Source: Ianthella basta
Taxonomy: Eukaryota > Porifera > Demospongiae > Verongiida > Ianthellidae
Assembly (NCBI GenBank): GCA_964019415.1
Contig: OZ025869.1
Location: forward strand, 15,415,459 to 15,479,458
Direction: 5' to 3'
DNA: 64,000 nt
Shown: positions 21,331 to 40,232 of the stretch, piece after piece
Position numbering within the stretch: the first letter of the stretch is position 1
Layout of the letters: each line of letters begins with the position of its first letter
Program-made: the position numbers and the translations under genes
Notes under the pieces: model-generated
Told to the model about the DNA's origin: nothing
Seen by the model: the letters and a program-made list of their open reading frames with translations, nothing else
The model's database searches: none

Positions 21331-22359
21331 CAGAAGTGATTGGGAGCAGCTACCGAGTAGTGTGCATAAATGGGTTTCTATGGTATTTCCATGACAACTG
21401 GAGAATGTACATGCAGTCAGTGATAGATACATGGTCTGGCACTCAGACTGTGCTAGTAAACCACCACGGCTGTGTCTGTGTACACCACTAGTCATGTCAC
21501 TGTACAACTGGTCCAGTGTGTGGTTCTAATACATGTACATGTACCTGGTCAGTCTGTCTCCATGCAGTGCACCTCCCACTTCACAGCCATGTCATGTCCA
21601 CTGTGAGCTCACTGTGTGTCAGTTCACTGCAGCACACTTTACACCAGCTGCACTGGGTTGGGTCTGGTCTGGGTGGACACAGACAACACACCAGGTACAT
21701 GGCAGGGCCTGCAAGGATGCATGGGACCAATGAATACCATTAGTGGATGGGGAGGCTGTACATCATGAGCAGTACACACACATGTACATCACTACTCAAT
21801 TCCTACATGTGACCACATCAGTGAGCAATGAGAGTGTCAACTGGCTACTCCCACTAAACATGGTGTGTTGAGTGATGTCTGAGGAGGCATCATACTGACT
21901 GGGTCCAGTACATGAAGGTGGCTGGACACGGAGCAGACTGAGGTGGGGGTGGTGTAGTACTGTAGCAGAACTGTGGCACGGCTCAATCAACTCACCCAAC
22001 AACCCAACTGTCCGCAATCCCTCTTCCTGTGGAAGAGTCACTGAGTGCAGAGAGAGTGCACTCAACATGGGACAGGACAGCAACTTGCTAGGCCACCTTG
22101 ACGCCACCACTGGATCCAGAAATTGGTCGCGCACGAAATACAGGACTAGTAGTCGATGAACGTCATTTTGCAGACTCACTCTCTCACTTGCTGCTGAACT
22201 TAGTTGCGCGCGCAGTCCACGCGTGCTCATCACGTGATCACCACGCGGTTCAATCCCGCTCTGCACAAAGGCTCTTTGTCGATCTGACTGTGTTCTTGAC
22301 GAAGTGGCCGAGGGCGTCGTCCGCTTCCTTAAACTCTCCTGTTGTGTGTTCTTGATACG
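21331..22359. other. Upstream region of the P4HA gene
   Basis: No coding exon was recognised. A minus-strand ORF of 156 codons (21796-22266) has no recognisable domain and was not accepted. The 5' UTR and promoter of P4HA should lie here. No TATA box at a convincing distance was identified. Confidence 0.4.
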
Positions 22360-25300
22360 ATGGAGGTGCTACTCCGCGTGGGAGCCCTCTTCTGCCTCTA
22401 TGGTGCCGTTGTACTTCCTGTCCATTCTGAGATGTTCACAGCACTGGTTCACATGGAAGGTCTGGTGGAGTTGGAGGGTAGTCTGGCGAGCGAACTGCGG
22501 GGCTACATCAAGAGGGAGAAGGACCGTCTAGGCGAGTTGGAGAGGTGAGGTAGCTGTGTGTGTGTTTGTTTGCTGTTTGCATGTGTCCTTTCATGTCATG
22601 CCTTGTACACATGTCACAGGTGTCACCTCAAGGGTGACATGTTTAGTGTTGCAGTGTTTGTTGAGTTACATTGGGGGTGTCATGTCACATGTCACATGCT
22701 TGTCATGTCACATTAAAGGTCATGTCACGTCATGGTGTACAGTGTGACATGTCATGTCATATTGTGTTGTCACTCCCACTTCAATGCATGTCACTACTAC
22801 GCTCACACCACGACAGGTGTGTACAGTGTAGTGGGACTCGTTTTCCTTCCAACTCCCACTCTCAAGGCACATCTGGAGTGGGAACACATCCTGTGATCAC
22901 ACCCTGCTCAGTGTCCTAATAGACAGGATTTCCTAATTATCAATAGCTAAACACCACCCTCTGGTAGTCTGTTGTCCTCTGAAGCACAAACTCGGTAATC
23001 CTGTTCAGGCCCAGATGTGACCAAGGGTTTATTTCAAGCACCTCACCTAGGGGATGCCGCAGGGGGATTGTTAGTGGGTATATATCATTGATTGACTGTG
23101 TGTGCGTGGTGAAGTGTGTCAGTTACAAGGTGACTGCAGGGCACTCTGCACACCTGCAGTGGCTGTCCATGGTGCATGGTGCATTTGCACTAAGAGTGTG
23201 AGAGTGTCGTCAGTGGGTGTTTGTTACACACTCCTCTCTCTCTCCATTGCAGGATACTGGAGGGGGTGGAGTCTGCCCAGTCCCTCCCCCGTGCGGAGCC
23301 GAGGGAGCACCTCTACCACCCGACCAATGCGCTTGCACTGGTACAACGCTACCACAGGGAGTGGAACCAGAGGGTGGGGGAGCTGGTCTACCGGGACAAC
23401 TCACATGGTGTGTGGGTGTGGGTGGGTGTGTGTGGGTGTGTGCGTGTGTGCATGTGGGTGAATGTGTGTGTGCATGTGTGGGGGTGTGTGGGTGGGTGTG
23501 TGGGTGGGTGTGTGGGGGTGGGGGGGTGGGTGTGCAGTCACTGTTCTCACACACTACCTACCTGTGTGTGTCCCTCCACCCCCCTCAGACCTCATGTCAG
23601 CCATCTCCTTCAACAAGTACCAGTTCCCCTCCTACGAGGACTACAAAGGAGTGGTCACTGCCATCATCAGGCTCCAGGACACCTACCTGCTCCCAACACA
23701 CAACCTCTCACAGCCTGAGATGGCCGGGGTGCAGGCTGTGAAGATGACTGCTAAAGACTGCTATGATGTCGGTGAGTGCAGTGGACACCTCACTCTGCAA
23801 CAGCCTCTCATTTCAGTTCAGTGTACTGTTTGCTGTATTGAGTGTGTGTGATTGGTTGAGATCACTTGAATGGCTTCAGTCCTAGGGTACTTTGTCCACA
23901 CTCCTGCCCCACCACTTGCCACTCCTGCCCCACCCCTTGCCACTCCTGCCCCACCCCTTGCCACTCCTGCCCCACCACTTGCCACTCCTGCCCCACCCCT
24001 TGCCACTCCTGCCCCACCACTTGCCACTCCTGCCCCACCACTTGCCACTCCTTGCCACTCCTGCCCCACCCCTTACCACCCTGCCCCACTCCTGCCCCAC
24101 CCCCTGCCACTCCTGCCCCTCCCCTAGGTCATGAGGCATACAACCAGGAGCAGTGGTGATATGTCCGTGAGTGGATGTTGGAGGCTCTGAGGAAAGCAGA
24201 CAAGGAAGGGAACATGGAAGAGATTGATCTGTCAAGCATCTACGACCACCTGGCTTATGCAGAGTACCAGGTGAGCAGTGTACACACACAGACAGACACA
24301 CAAACAGACACTGTCTCTCCCCCCACCCCCCCACCCCCCCCTCAGTTGGGCAATTTAAAGAAAGCCATACAGTACTCCAGGGACCTATTGCAGAATGGTA
24401 GGCAAATCTGTCATCGCCCCACACACACACACCATCACACCATCACCTGCAGTACAGTGGAACCTGTCTGAGACAGCCACTTGTGGGACAGTCCTAACTG
24501 GCCTTTATAGAGAGGTGGCCGCTCTACAGAGGTAGACTGCATTGGTTATGTGCTATCTGTGGCCACATAGGCTGGCTGTTTTAGAGAGGTGGCTGTCCAA
24601 CACAGTGACCACCTTAGACAGGTTCCACTGTACCACACATACACTAACCCCTCCCTCACCCCTCACCCCTCCCTCACCCCTCACCCCTCCATCTCCCTCC
24701 AAATAGAACCAGACCATGAGAGAGCACTAAGGAACTTGGACTACTTCACAACAGAGTTGGCAGAGAATGAAGCCGCATATGATGAGGTGGTGACAGAAAA
24801 TGTCCGCAATGTTTTACCAGAAACACTGAAATATGAGAAACTGTGCAGAGAGGCGGATCCGGTGGTGAGCGGGTGTGACTAGGAGGTGTGTCCAAGAGTG
24901 GGTGTGGTACAGGTTCACCCTCTGGCATCAGTGTTGTGTCACTGTTGTGCTACCCCTCCCCTCCCCCTCCCTCCCTCCCCCCTCCCCTCCCCTCCCTCCC
25001 CTCCCAGTCACCCAAGCAGCACCATAAGTTGCTCTGCTTCTACTTCACCAACCGAAGGAAGCCGCGGCTCATCCTCAGGCCAGTCAAGGTGGAGGTGGTC
25101 TTCCCAAGGCCAAGGATATTTGTCTTTAGAGACATCCTCTCTGAACAGGAGATGGCCCGACTGAGGGAGTTGGCTCAGCCTCTGGTGAGGGGCGGGGCAG
25201 GGCGGGGCAGACCCTACCCAGACCAATCTGCCCCAGGCAGTTTGGTCTGGGGAGGGTGGGTGGAGTAGGATGGGGCGGGGCAAGCCACATGGGCCGGCAC

Positions 25301-25911
25301 ATGACTCTGGGAGGGCTGGGGGAGTATTGTGCAGTTAGATGTATTGCTAACTAGAGGTACAGCTGCGGGTCAGCCCATGTGCCAAGAGAAATGTTAATCT
25401 TGCCAATTTGGTACGCAGTTGAATGACACTCCATTTGGATGGTGAACACACCAGCAAAGTCAGTTCTTGACTAACAACTAAGAATGTAGCGTTTCACCTC
25501 TTCATGGGCCTCATTGGGGCATGCATTACAGAGGATGACAATGTTGGCTCCACTTAGCGGTGAGATAGGCAGTGATTGGTCGATACTGTTTGACCAATCA
25601 GATGTCATGACGCTGTTACTGTTCAGAGGAGTGAATTTGCTGGTGTTCTCAATCATTCTTCAAAAGTACAGTGTTATTCAACTTTTTATCTGTCTGTGTG
25701 TGTTGGAGGTGATTGTGCGTGTGTGTAGGGGACCAGGGGCACACATATCCCTTCTGCATGGTCTCCCATTCAAATGTGTGGGAACTGCTCCCGATCCATG
25801 CCTGCCTACAGTTGCGTCGTGCTACGGCTCGGAACTGGAAGACAGGCCAATTTGAATCTGCTGATTACAGAATTAGCAAGAGGTACCCCTGGCATCAGTT
25901 TGTGTAGCTTT

Positions 25912-25970
<59 letters not shown>

Positions 25971-28900
25971 GGTGTTGAGCTCTGGTGACCTTTGACCCCA
26001 GACGATCCGTAGGTGACCTTTAACCTCTGCACATTGATAGGAAATGGTCCAATGTACTATATGTACTGTATATGTACTGTACAAATACATACTACGTATA
26101 CACGACCTGTGGGTGACCTTTGACCCCTGCATGTTGGTAGGAAATGGTCCAAAATACGTACTACTGTACGTATACACTATTGAAGTGCTTGTGATTGTCT
26201 GTCAGCAGACAAGTCTTTCAACGATAGCACACAGCCAACCCGAGGCACCTGTTCTGTCCTTTGGTAACATGAAGGACAATTGGGAGCTATTTTCACCGTT
26301 GTTGATCTTTCATCTTCTCAGCACAGCGCTTTCCCATTGTGCATTGAGCTCTCTGTAGCAATCATCTGTCAATCCAACCTTATGCTCAATCGTTGGCTGA
26401 GGCAATTCTGCCATTTTTGCGTACACCATTCAAACTGTGTGACCCGGACACCTTCTACTGCTCTGTAGGGGCAGAATGTGCCACTGCCAATCACACTGTT
26501 GGAGTAGCTAGAGTGTAGTGTGAACTAGTGCGGATCACTATTTTGGCTCACATTGCATAGTACTATTTATGGTCCAATGTCACACCTCCCTCCCCTGCTC
26601 CTCAGACCTACGTTTTTTAGCACTTGACCCAACAGCTACAGCTGTGTGTGCTGTAGTTGAGGAATAATAGGCACATTGGACAGTGAGGCATCATTCAGTT
26701 CAATTGATTTATACTGTAACACTTGTATTCCTTCAGTTGAATAGAGCCACCATATCAGCTGCTGATGGAACTCTTCTGCATGCAGACTACAGAGTCAGCA
26801 AAAGGTGAACTCAGCCATGATAGCGAGAGTGGGCGGCCACTTTGTTGCCTTGACAACATGTAGTAGTTGTTAGCACCACCACCAGCTCAGGAAATGGTCC
26901 AAGTAATGACTTGTTGTTAGCTGTGCTCCAGTGAGCAGTTAAGAAGGGAAAATGTTTGTCAGTAGGCTAATTTGTGGTCAGTCGTCGTGGCAGTGATCTC
27001 AAGGAGTAATGGCAAGCATTAGGCTGCCACTGCCATGTACATAGTTGGCTGCCAGTCAGCGCCGACAAACACACTTGACTTAGAGGGAGTGGGAGAGATG
27101 GATTATGCAATGATTTCAAGAATATGTCAACTGCTGTAAATTGAGCGAGAAGGGAAACTTCATCTTCGTCTAGTAACTCTGTCAAGGTGACATGGTGTCA
27201 CTTTCCTTCTTCCCTTGTGATTGCGCTGCAATGCACAGTTGTGAGTTAGAACACTGCAAGTGGGTCAGTAGAGGCACCTGCCCAGCACCTTTGAAGAGCA
27301 CTGCTTGTTCATTGCTAGTTCAAGCATAGTGTCCACCTCAGCCATGTTTCAACCTCATCTTCTTATGTATGTACCAGAAGTAGAATTCTCCAAAGCTAAT
27401 GACTATACAAGGAGTGGTCAGTCAGCATATGGGTGGGTACTTTGATGGGTCCTCGTTGGTTATGTTTGTGTGTGTTGTTATCTTTGCACATCTCTACCAC
27501 TCTTCGTGGTGATCTGCCGTTGAATGGCTTTCACGTAATTCCTTGTACTGGAGTGTGTCCACCCCTGTGGGTGTTTCACCAGCTGTCAATGCTGTGTGTA
27601 CTGTGCTGCCATTGGGCTATTCTGCCCAGAGCACTGTAGGTTGGTGGCAGTGTGGTGGTGTGCTAACGTGTGCAGGAGACTACCATTAATGATACGTGTA
27701 CTGTTGGACATTTTGACACAGAGGCCAGTCAATTGCAACGTATTTGGGTTTTGAGTCAAGAATATGAGAATATAAATCTTGGACCATTTCCTATCGTGTG
27801 TGGAGTGAATGGTGTATGTCTGTCTGTCTGTCTGTCTGTCTGAGTGCATATGTGTGTGAGAGGAGGAGTTTGTGAAGCAGCAAACAATAACAAGTTCAGT
27901 CCCTGCCGCTAACTCTGCACTGCTCCTGTTGTACAGTGGTTGGCTCAGTGATGAGATAGACCCACTTGGCTATGTCCAGCGCATCAACAATCGACTGGAG
28001 GATGCTACTGGGCTCACCATGACGACTGCGGAAGACTTGCAGGTCAGCCATTTTGTAGTGTGTTGTCATTGTGCATCCAAGGTGTACTGAATTGTAGCCT
28101 TCATCATTACTGTATGTGTGTGCATTGTGTCTGTCTGTCTGTCCGTCTGTCTGTCCATCCATGCTGCTGCCCAGGTGGTGAACTACGGCATTGGTGGACA
28201 TTATGAGCCTCATTTTGACTTTGCAAGAGTAAGTTGAGATCATGTGACCATCGTATAACCAGTATGCAGTCTCTCGGTCATGTGACAGTCACATGACCCC
28301 TCAGTCATGTGACAGTCACATGATTGCAATACCTGTCTACTCTGTAGAAACACGAGGATGCCTTCTCAACTCTTGGCAATGGCAACAGGATAGCCACTGT
28401 CCTCATCTACGTGAGTCAATGGAGTGCACAGGACGTTTAAGGACCTGGGTTATCACTGATGGCTGTTACCAATTCTCCCCGCCCCTCCTCTCTCCTCCCC
28501 TCCCCTCCACTCCCCTCCCCTCCCCTCTTACGCAGATGAGCAATGTCACACTCGGTGGGGCCACTGTCTTCACTGAATTGGGAACGAGAATTGCACCAAT
28601 CAATGTGAGTGAACTGCTTCATCAGTGACATGTCACTATAGTACAACTGTCACTGTCATATTGTGTCACATAGCAAGCATCTGTCACTGTATGCACAACA
28701 GCATCTCGCAAGATTGCTGGCTTTACCTCCACCCCATCCCTCCCCCCACCCCTCCCCTACCCCACCCCACCCCTTCCCCTACCCCACCCCTTCCCCTACC
28801 CCTCTCCCCTCCCTCCCCCACCCCTCCCCTCCCCTACCCATCCCTCCCCTACCCCACCCCTCCCCTACCCTATCTCTCCCCTACCCCACCCTCCCCTATC

Positions 28901-30064
28901 CCACCCCTCCCCTACCCTCCCCTACCCTACCTTATCCCTCCCCTCCCCTACCCCTCCCCTCCCCTACCCCACCCCTACCCCACCCCTCCCCTACCCTATC
29001 CCTCCCCTACCCCACCCCTCCCCTACCCTATCTCTCCCCTATCCCACCCCTCCCCTACCCTATCTCTCCCCTCCCCTCCCCTATCCCTCCCCTACCCCAC
29101 CCCTTCCCCTACCCCTCTCCCCTCCCTCCCCCACCCCTCCCCTCTCCTCCCTCACCCCTCCCCTCTCCTCCCCCACCCCTCCCCTACCCATCCCTCCCCT
29201 ACCCCACCCCTCCCCTACCCTATCACTCCCCTACCCCACCCTCCCCTACCCCTCCCCTACCCCTCCCCTACCCTACCCCTCCCCTACCCTACCCTATCCC
29301 TCCCCTACCCATCCCTCCCCTACCCCACCCCCTAATATTTTACCAGAAACATTGAAATATGAGAAACTGTGCAGAGAGGCGGATCCAATGGTGAGTGGGT
29401 GTGACTAAGGGGTGTGTCCAAGAGTGGGTGGGGTACAGGTTCACCCTCTGTGGTCAGTGTTGGGTCACCATTGTGTGTCACTGGAATGTGCAGATCCCAC
29501 TCCAATCCCTTTCCCCTTCCCCTTCCCTCCCTCCCTACCTTCCTTTCACTTCCCTCCCCTCCTCCTCCCCTCCCCCTCCTTTCCCCCTCCAAGATGATAC
29601 TACTTTTGGTGGAACTTAAAACAACCGAGAGATGGTGACATGATGACTAGATGGCTGCCCCATGTTGGTGGGCACTAAATGGGGTGAGTAGAATAGAATC
29701 CTAACAAGATTGCACTGCCTCCTCTCGTGACATGTCATCATGTAATCGTCACGTCATCTCATGTCATGTGTCAACACCTCTCATCTCATGTAACGTGTCA
29801 AAACCTTTCATCTCGTGTCATGTGTCAACACCTTTCATCTCATGTCATGTGTCAACACATGTCTCCTCATTGCATGCTCTTCATGTGATGACCATCACAT
29901 TGAGATGACACTACTGCTCACTTTGTCATTGTGTCATCAGTCAGTGGACTAGTGCTGCTGGAATGAACAGTTCTCATTTCTCTCCAGTTTGCAATAAGTG
30001 GATTCACGAGGCTGAGGAGGTCCTTGTAGGCTCTCTCCAGAACAATGAATATCATTGTAGCTAA
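22360..30064 (+). CDS. P4HA: Prolyl 4-hydroxylase subunit alpha; lesions suggest possible pseudogene
   Basis: This ER enzyme hydroxylates collagen prolines using Fe(II), 2-oxoglutarate and ascorbate. Exons: 22360-22544, 23253-23407, 23589-23771, 24128-24270, 24346-24397, 24707-24864, 25008-25184, 25812-25882 (or 26737-26804), 27937-28042, 28175-28228, 28348-28410, 28536-28604, about 29594-29683, 29988-30064. Phases agree through exon 12 (472 codons; about 530 in all, the usual family size). A signal peptide ([20 protein letters not shown]) opens the protein. Exons 3-6 form the peptide-binding TPR region, and exon 10 holds the iron-binding pair in YEPHFDFAR. Lesions are a TGA at 24157-24159 after EAYNQEQW and frame breaks in exon 13. 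It could be a pseudogene or reflect assembly errors. Confidence 0.88.
23408..23545. repeat. GT-rich simple repeat in intron 2
   Basis: GTGTGT and GGGTGT runs directly after the exon 2 donor. The ORFs through it are low-complexity and not coding. Confidence 0.8.
23895..24120. repeat. 21-bp minisatellite in intron 3
   Basis: About ten units near CCACTCCTGCCCCACCMCTTG precede the exon 4 acceptor (CCCCTAG at 24127). All six frames stay open because the unit is 21 bp long, which creates spurious ORFs of 7-residue repeats. The pyrimidine richness may merge with the polypyrimidine tract of the acceptor. Confidence 0.9.
24455..24630. mobile_element. Tc1/mariner-type MITE in intron 5
   Basis: CAGTGGAACCTGTCTGAGAC at the left and TTAGACAGGTTCCACTG at the right are inverted. 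The insert is flanked by TA on both sides (24453-24454 and 24631-24632). A TA target and CAGTGGAACC termini fit a mariner-like nonautonomous element. 176 bp, no ORF. Confidence 0.8.
25812..25882 (+). CDS. P4HA: P4HA alternative exon 8a (71 bp)
   Basis: Acceptor CCTACAG and donor GTACCC bound a 71-bp exon encoding [20 protein letters not shown] plus ISK. It enters in phase 0 and leaves in phase 2. It lies just upstream of the catalytic domain. A homologous exon with the same phases follows at 26737-26804, so a transcript can contain either one; including both would break the frame of exon 9. The vertebrate P4HA1 gene has mutually exclusive 71-bp exons (9 and 10) at the equivalent place. Confidence 0.8.
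25914..25968. repeat. (GT)n microsatellite
   Basis: Uninterrupted GT dinucleotides just downstream of exon 8a, between the two alternative exons. Confidence 0.95.
26737..26804 (+). CDS. P4HA: P4HA alternative exon 8b (68 bp)
   Basis: Acceptor TCCTTCAG and donor GTGAAC bound a 68-bp exon encoding [20 protein letters not shown] plus SK. Entry phase 0 and exit phase 2 are identical to exon 8a, with aligned residues L-x-RAT and DYR-I/V-SK. It is one codon shorter. The conserved ends and open frame argue that this is a used, mutually exclusive exon and not debris. The central residues, which differ, are where isoform specificity would arise. Confidence 0.75.
26805..27936. other. P4HA: P4HA intron 8 with dispersed short repeats
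   Basis: The word GGAAATGGTCCAA, seen twice between the alternative exons (near 26040 and 26142), recurs at about 26890 and inverted near 27780. A (TCTG)n run lies at about 27815-27842. No other exon was recognised. Confidence 0.5.
28725..29335. repeat. About 600-bp C/T-only tract in intron 12
   Basis: A nearly pure pyrimidine strand made of CCCCTACC, CCCCTCCC and CCTATC units, with no G for hundreds of bases. Such mirror-like purine/pyrimidine DNA can form triplex (H-DNA). Long Pro/Ser/Leu/Tyr ORFs across it are artefacts of composition. Confidence 0.92.
29336..29480 (+). repeat. Duplicated 3' end of P4HA exon 6 plus intron 6 start
   Basis: Closely matches 24811-24950: it encodes [17 protein letters not shown], then the donor GTGAGTGGGTGTGACT and 'gtccaagagtgggtg' and 'acaggttcaccctctg'. 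It has no acceptor and is in the wrong place (intron 12), so it is a non-functional copy. It abuts the pyrimidine tract, and exon 6 in its original place is likewise followed by a pyrimidine-rich stretch. This suggests recombination between the two tracts. Confidence 0.85.
29594..30064 (+). pseudogene. P4HA: Damaged catalytic C-terminal exons of P4HA
   Basis: The exon at about 29594-29683 shows catalytic-core similarity split over frames: DDTTF in one, WWNL in the next, and CPMLVGTKW in another. The T run before WWNL is one base short. The segment that should encode the second iron-binding His lacks two bases (ACTAGATGGCTG near 29647-29658), so that His codon is not readable. No acceptor in the required phase is seen. 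The last exon (29988-30064) reads [11 protein letters not shown] with a stop at 30062-30064; a second frame gives LRRSL and a stop, closer to the family ending. Together these indicate decay or sequencing error. Confidence 0.65.
29753..29862. repeat. Imperfect tandem repeat, about 33 bp x 3
   Basis: Units near CATCTCATGTCATGTGTCAA followed by CACCTTT, in the last P4HA intron. Confidence 0.75.
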
Positions 30065-30642
30065 TTAGCAGTGGAACTTTGTATTATTGGAAATAGTGTA
30101 CTAATCATTGTGGTATGTTGTAGTGTTAATTTGTACTAGATATATGCTTGTGTGGTCATGACATTTACCCGCAATGAATTTGTTTGAACATCACATACGT
30201 GCAAAGGAATTTCTTAGAACACGTACTTGATCAGATATATATATGCATGGCTTCATGAGATTTAATTATCGCCCAATTGTACATGTATTCGACTTAATTG
30301 TCAGCTGTAGAAAGTATTATGCAAGACCAGCTGTTAATCACTGATGTACATATGTAGCTATATATGAGCCTTGATCAAAGTACAAGATTAATGAAATATT
30401 TTGATTAATGATGAATTAATTGACAGCAATGAATAATGCACTTGAAAGATAATAATGAATAAAGTTAACCTTAATATGCTGTCACTGTTACAGATGTACG
30501 TGGTTAAGCAGAAAGGACTATAGTGAGGTACAGTAAGCTTAAGGTATAGGCTGTAGGGAATACAGTCAGCTGGTCTTACAATAATAGCATAATGGGACGT
30601 ACTGTGCCCATAGTGATTACTAGAGATGCAGGTGTGTGGTTT
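30065..30642. other. Intergenic space between convergent genes
   Basis: AT-rich sequence between the P4HA stop and the receptor kinase stop on the other strand. Both polyadenylation regions should be here. Plus-strand AATAAA occurs near 30457. No ORF of interest. Confidence 0.5.
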
Positions 30643-38621
<7,979 letters not shown>

Positions 38622-39155
38622 CTGCACACACACACACAGCGAGAGAGACAGTGTGTGCAGCTGTGGACAGCAATGTCCCCTTTGATTAACAATCAATGAT
38701 CCCTCACTTTTGACCAGGTCCCCATCCTAGTCCTACTCTTGTACTACTAAAGTCCATACAACTGTACCACATGAGGTAATGGTGTCAGGTTGTGTGGAAT
38801 GGGTCAGGAGTGATGGGGTGGGCGGGGGGAGTTTGTGAGGACTGCAATGTCTCAGTATTGTTAAACATGGTGGGAGGTTGATGTACAGCCTTCATGATGT
38901 TCAACACTCCCACAACCTCCCACACTACACAATGTATCACATAGGGTGACCATGCACTCTAGCCCAAAGAGATTGTGTTACAGCAGGTAGGCTGAGTTTG
39001 TTGCTTTAGTAAACCACGGGAGGCACCATTTGCATTCTCTACACACCTCCAGTGCTACTGGTGACTATGGTGACAATCTACAAGATTTGCATTAAACTAG
39101 TATCAGTGAATACTATATTATTACTGGCAAGTTCAAGCACATGACAAACATGAGA
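38622..39155. other. Intron or flanking sequence before the LINE
   Basis: No exon recognised. If the SRCR exons upstream belong to the receptor kinase, this is intron. Confidence 0.45.
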
Positions 39156-39224
39156 GAAAATGGCGGCAGATTAGCCTTCGTGTCAGGCTCCTTGTCTACG
39201 ATTTGACAACCCACCGAAGCACCA

Positions 39225-39990
39225 ATGAGGGTATCTAAGGAGGCGAGTAATATCTATAGAATAGGTACCTGGAACATTAGAACATTAAGATCGAGAGAAG
39301 AAGAAGTGGTTCGGGAGATGGTGCGTTACAACATCGATGTCCTCGGTCTCAGTGAAACTAAAGCGAGAGGAAATGGCATGACAGAAATAGATGGAGCGAG
39401 GTATGTCTACGCTGAGGTGACAGAAGGGTGAGCGAAGTGCGGTGTGGGGATAATCATAGCAGAGCGCTTGGCGGACTGCGTCAGAAGCTGGAGGTGCGTA
39501 AGTGAAAGGTGCGTAATGATTAGGCTATGGGTCGCGGGAGTGTGGATGACGCTCGTGCAGGTGTATGCCACAACGGATGACAGGGACAACCAAAACCAAA
39601 GATGGGTTCTATGCACAACTTCAGGAAGTGGTAGATATAGAGTACTCTATATCTACCACTTCCTGAAGCATGGTGAAAGGGTGAAGAATGATAGCGGAAG
39701 CAGGTTACTCAGGTTTAGTGCAGAAAATGAATTCAGCATAATGAATACCCACTTTGAGCACAAAGAAATTCATAAGTTCACCTGGAAGTGTCCAGGAAGA
39801 CAACTTCTGTCCATCATAGACTACTTTTTAGTAAGAGCAGATCTGAGAAAAGATGTGAATGATGTGAGAGTGGTACGCGGGGCTGAGATTGGTAGTGATC
39901 ACCACCTGGTGCTGATGAAGATGATAGTGAGGGGAAGAAAGCAGACTAAGAAGACAGAAAAGAAGAGTCAGCTGAGAAGTGACGGACTGC
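39225..39990 (+). pseudogene. LINE endonuclease domain (internally deleted)
   Basis: IGTWNIRTLRSREEEVVREM, then IDVLGLSETKARGNG, represents the start of the EEP fold (N and E active-site residues). VSERCVMIRLWVAGVWMTLV and QVYATTDD follow. Next, where the GDFN catalytic segment should be, lies the 50-bp palindrome at 39619-39668. SDHHLVLMKM is the final SDH motif. Loss of the GDFN segment makes the endonuclease non-functional. A TGA at 39429-39431 also interrupts it. Confidence 0.8.
39619..39668. repeat. Perfect 50-bp palindrome inside the LINE endonuclease
   Basis: CTTCAGGAAGTGGTAGATAT plus AGAGT is followed immediately by its exact reverse complement, with no spacer. The reading frame passes through without a stop. 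It replaces the region where the endonuclease GDFN motif is expected. Confidence 0.97.
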
Positions 39991-40232
39991 GAACTAAAGA
40001 GGGAAAGATGAAATATTGTGCAAAACTGAGCCAAAAAATGAGGGAAGCAAAGTGTGTGAATGGGGATGATGTGGAAGCAGCATGGAATGAATTTAAGAGT
40101 GACGTTAAGGAGGTAGCTGAAGTAGTGTGTGGAAGAAAGAAAGTCAGAAAAGAGAAGAGGACTGCATGGTGGAGCAAGGAGGTTGAAGTGGCAGTGAAAA
40201 GCAAGAAGGAGGCATATAAGAGGTGACTACAA

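Noticed and set aside
21796-22266. 156-codon minus-strand ORF upstream of P4HA
   Set aside because: No recognisable domain, overlaps the likely promoter, no supporting splice context.
23862-24159. ORFs with 7-residue repeats on both strands
   Set aside because: A 21-bp minisatellite keeps all frames open; the last codons belong to P4HA exon 4 in one frame only.
28625-29355. 230-codon Pro-rich ORFs
   Set aside because: Translation of a C/T-only tract inside P4HA intron 12; open in several frames and without conserved ends.
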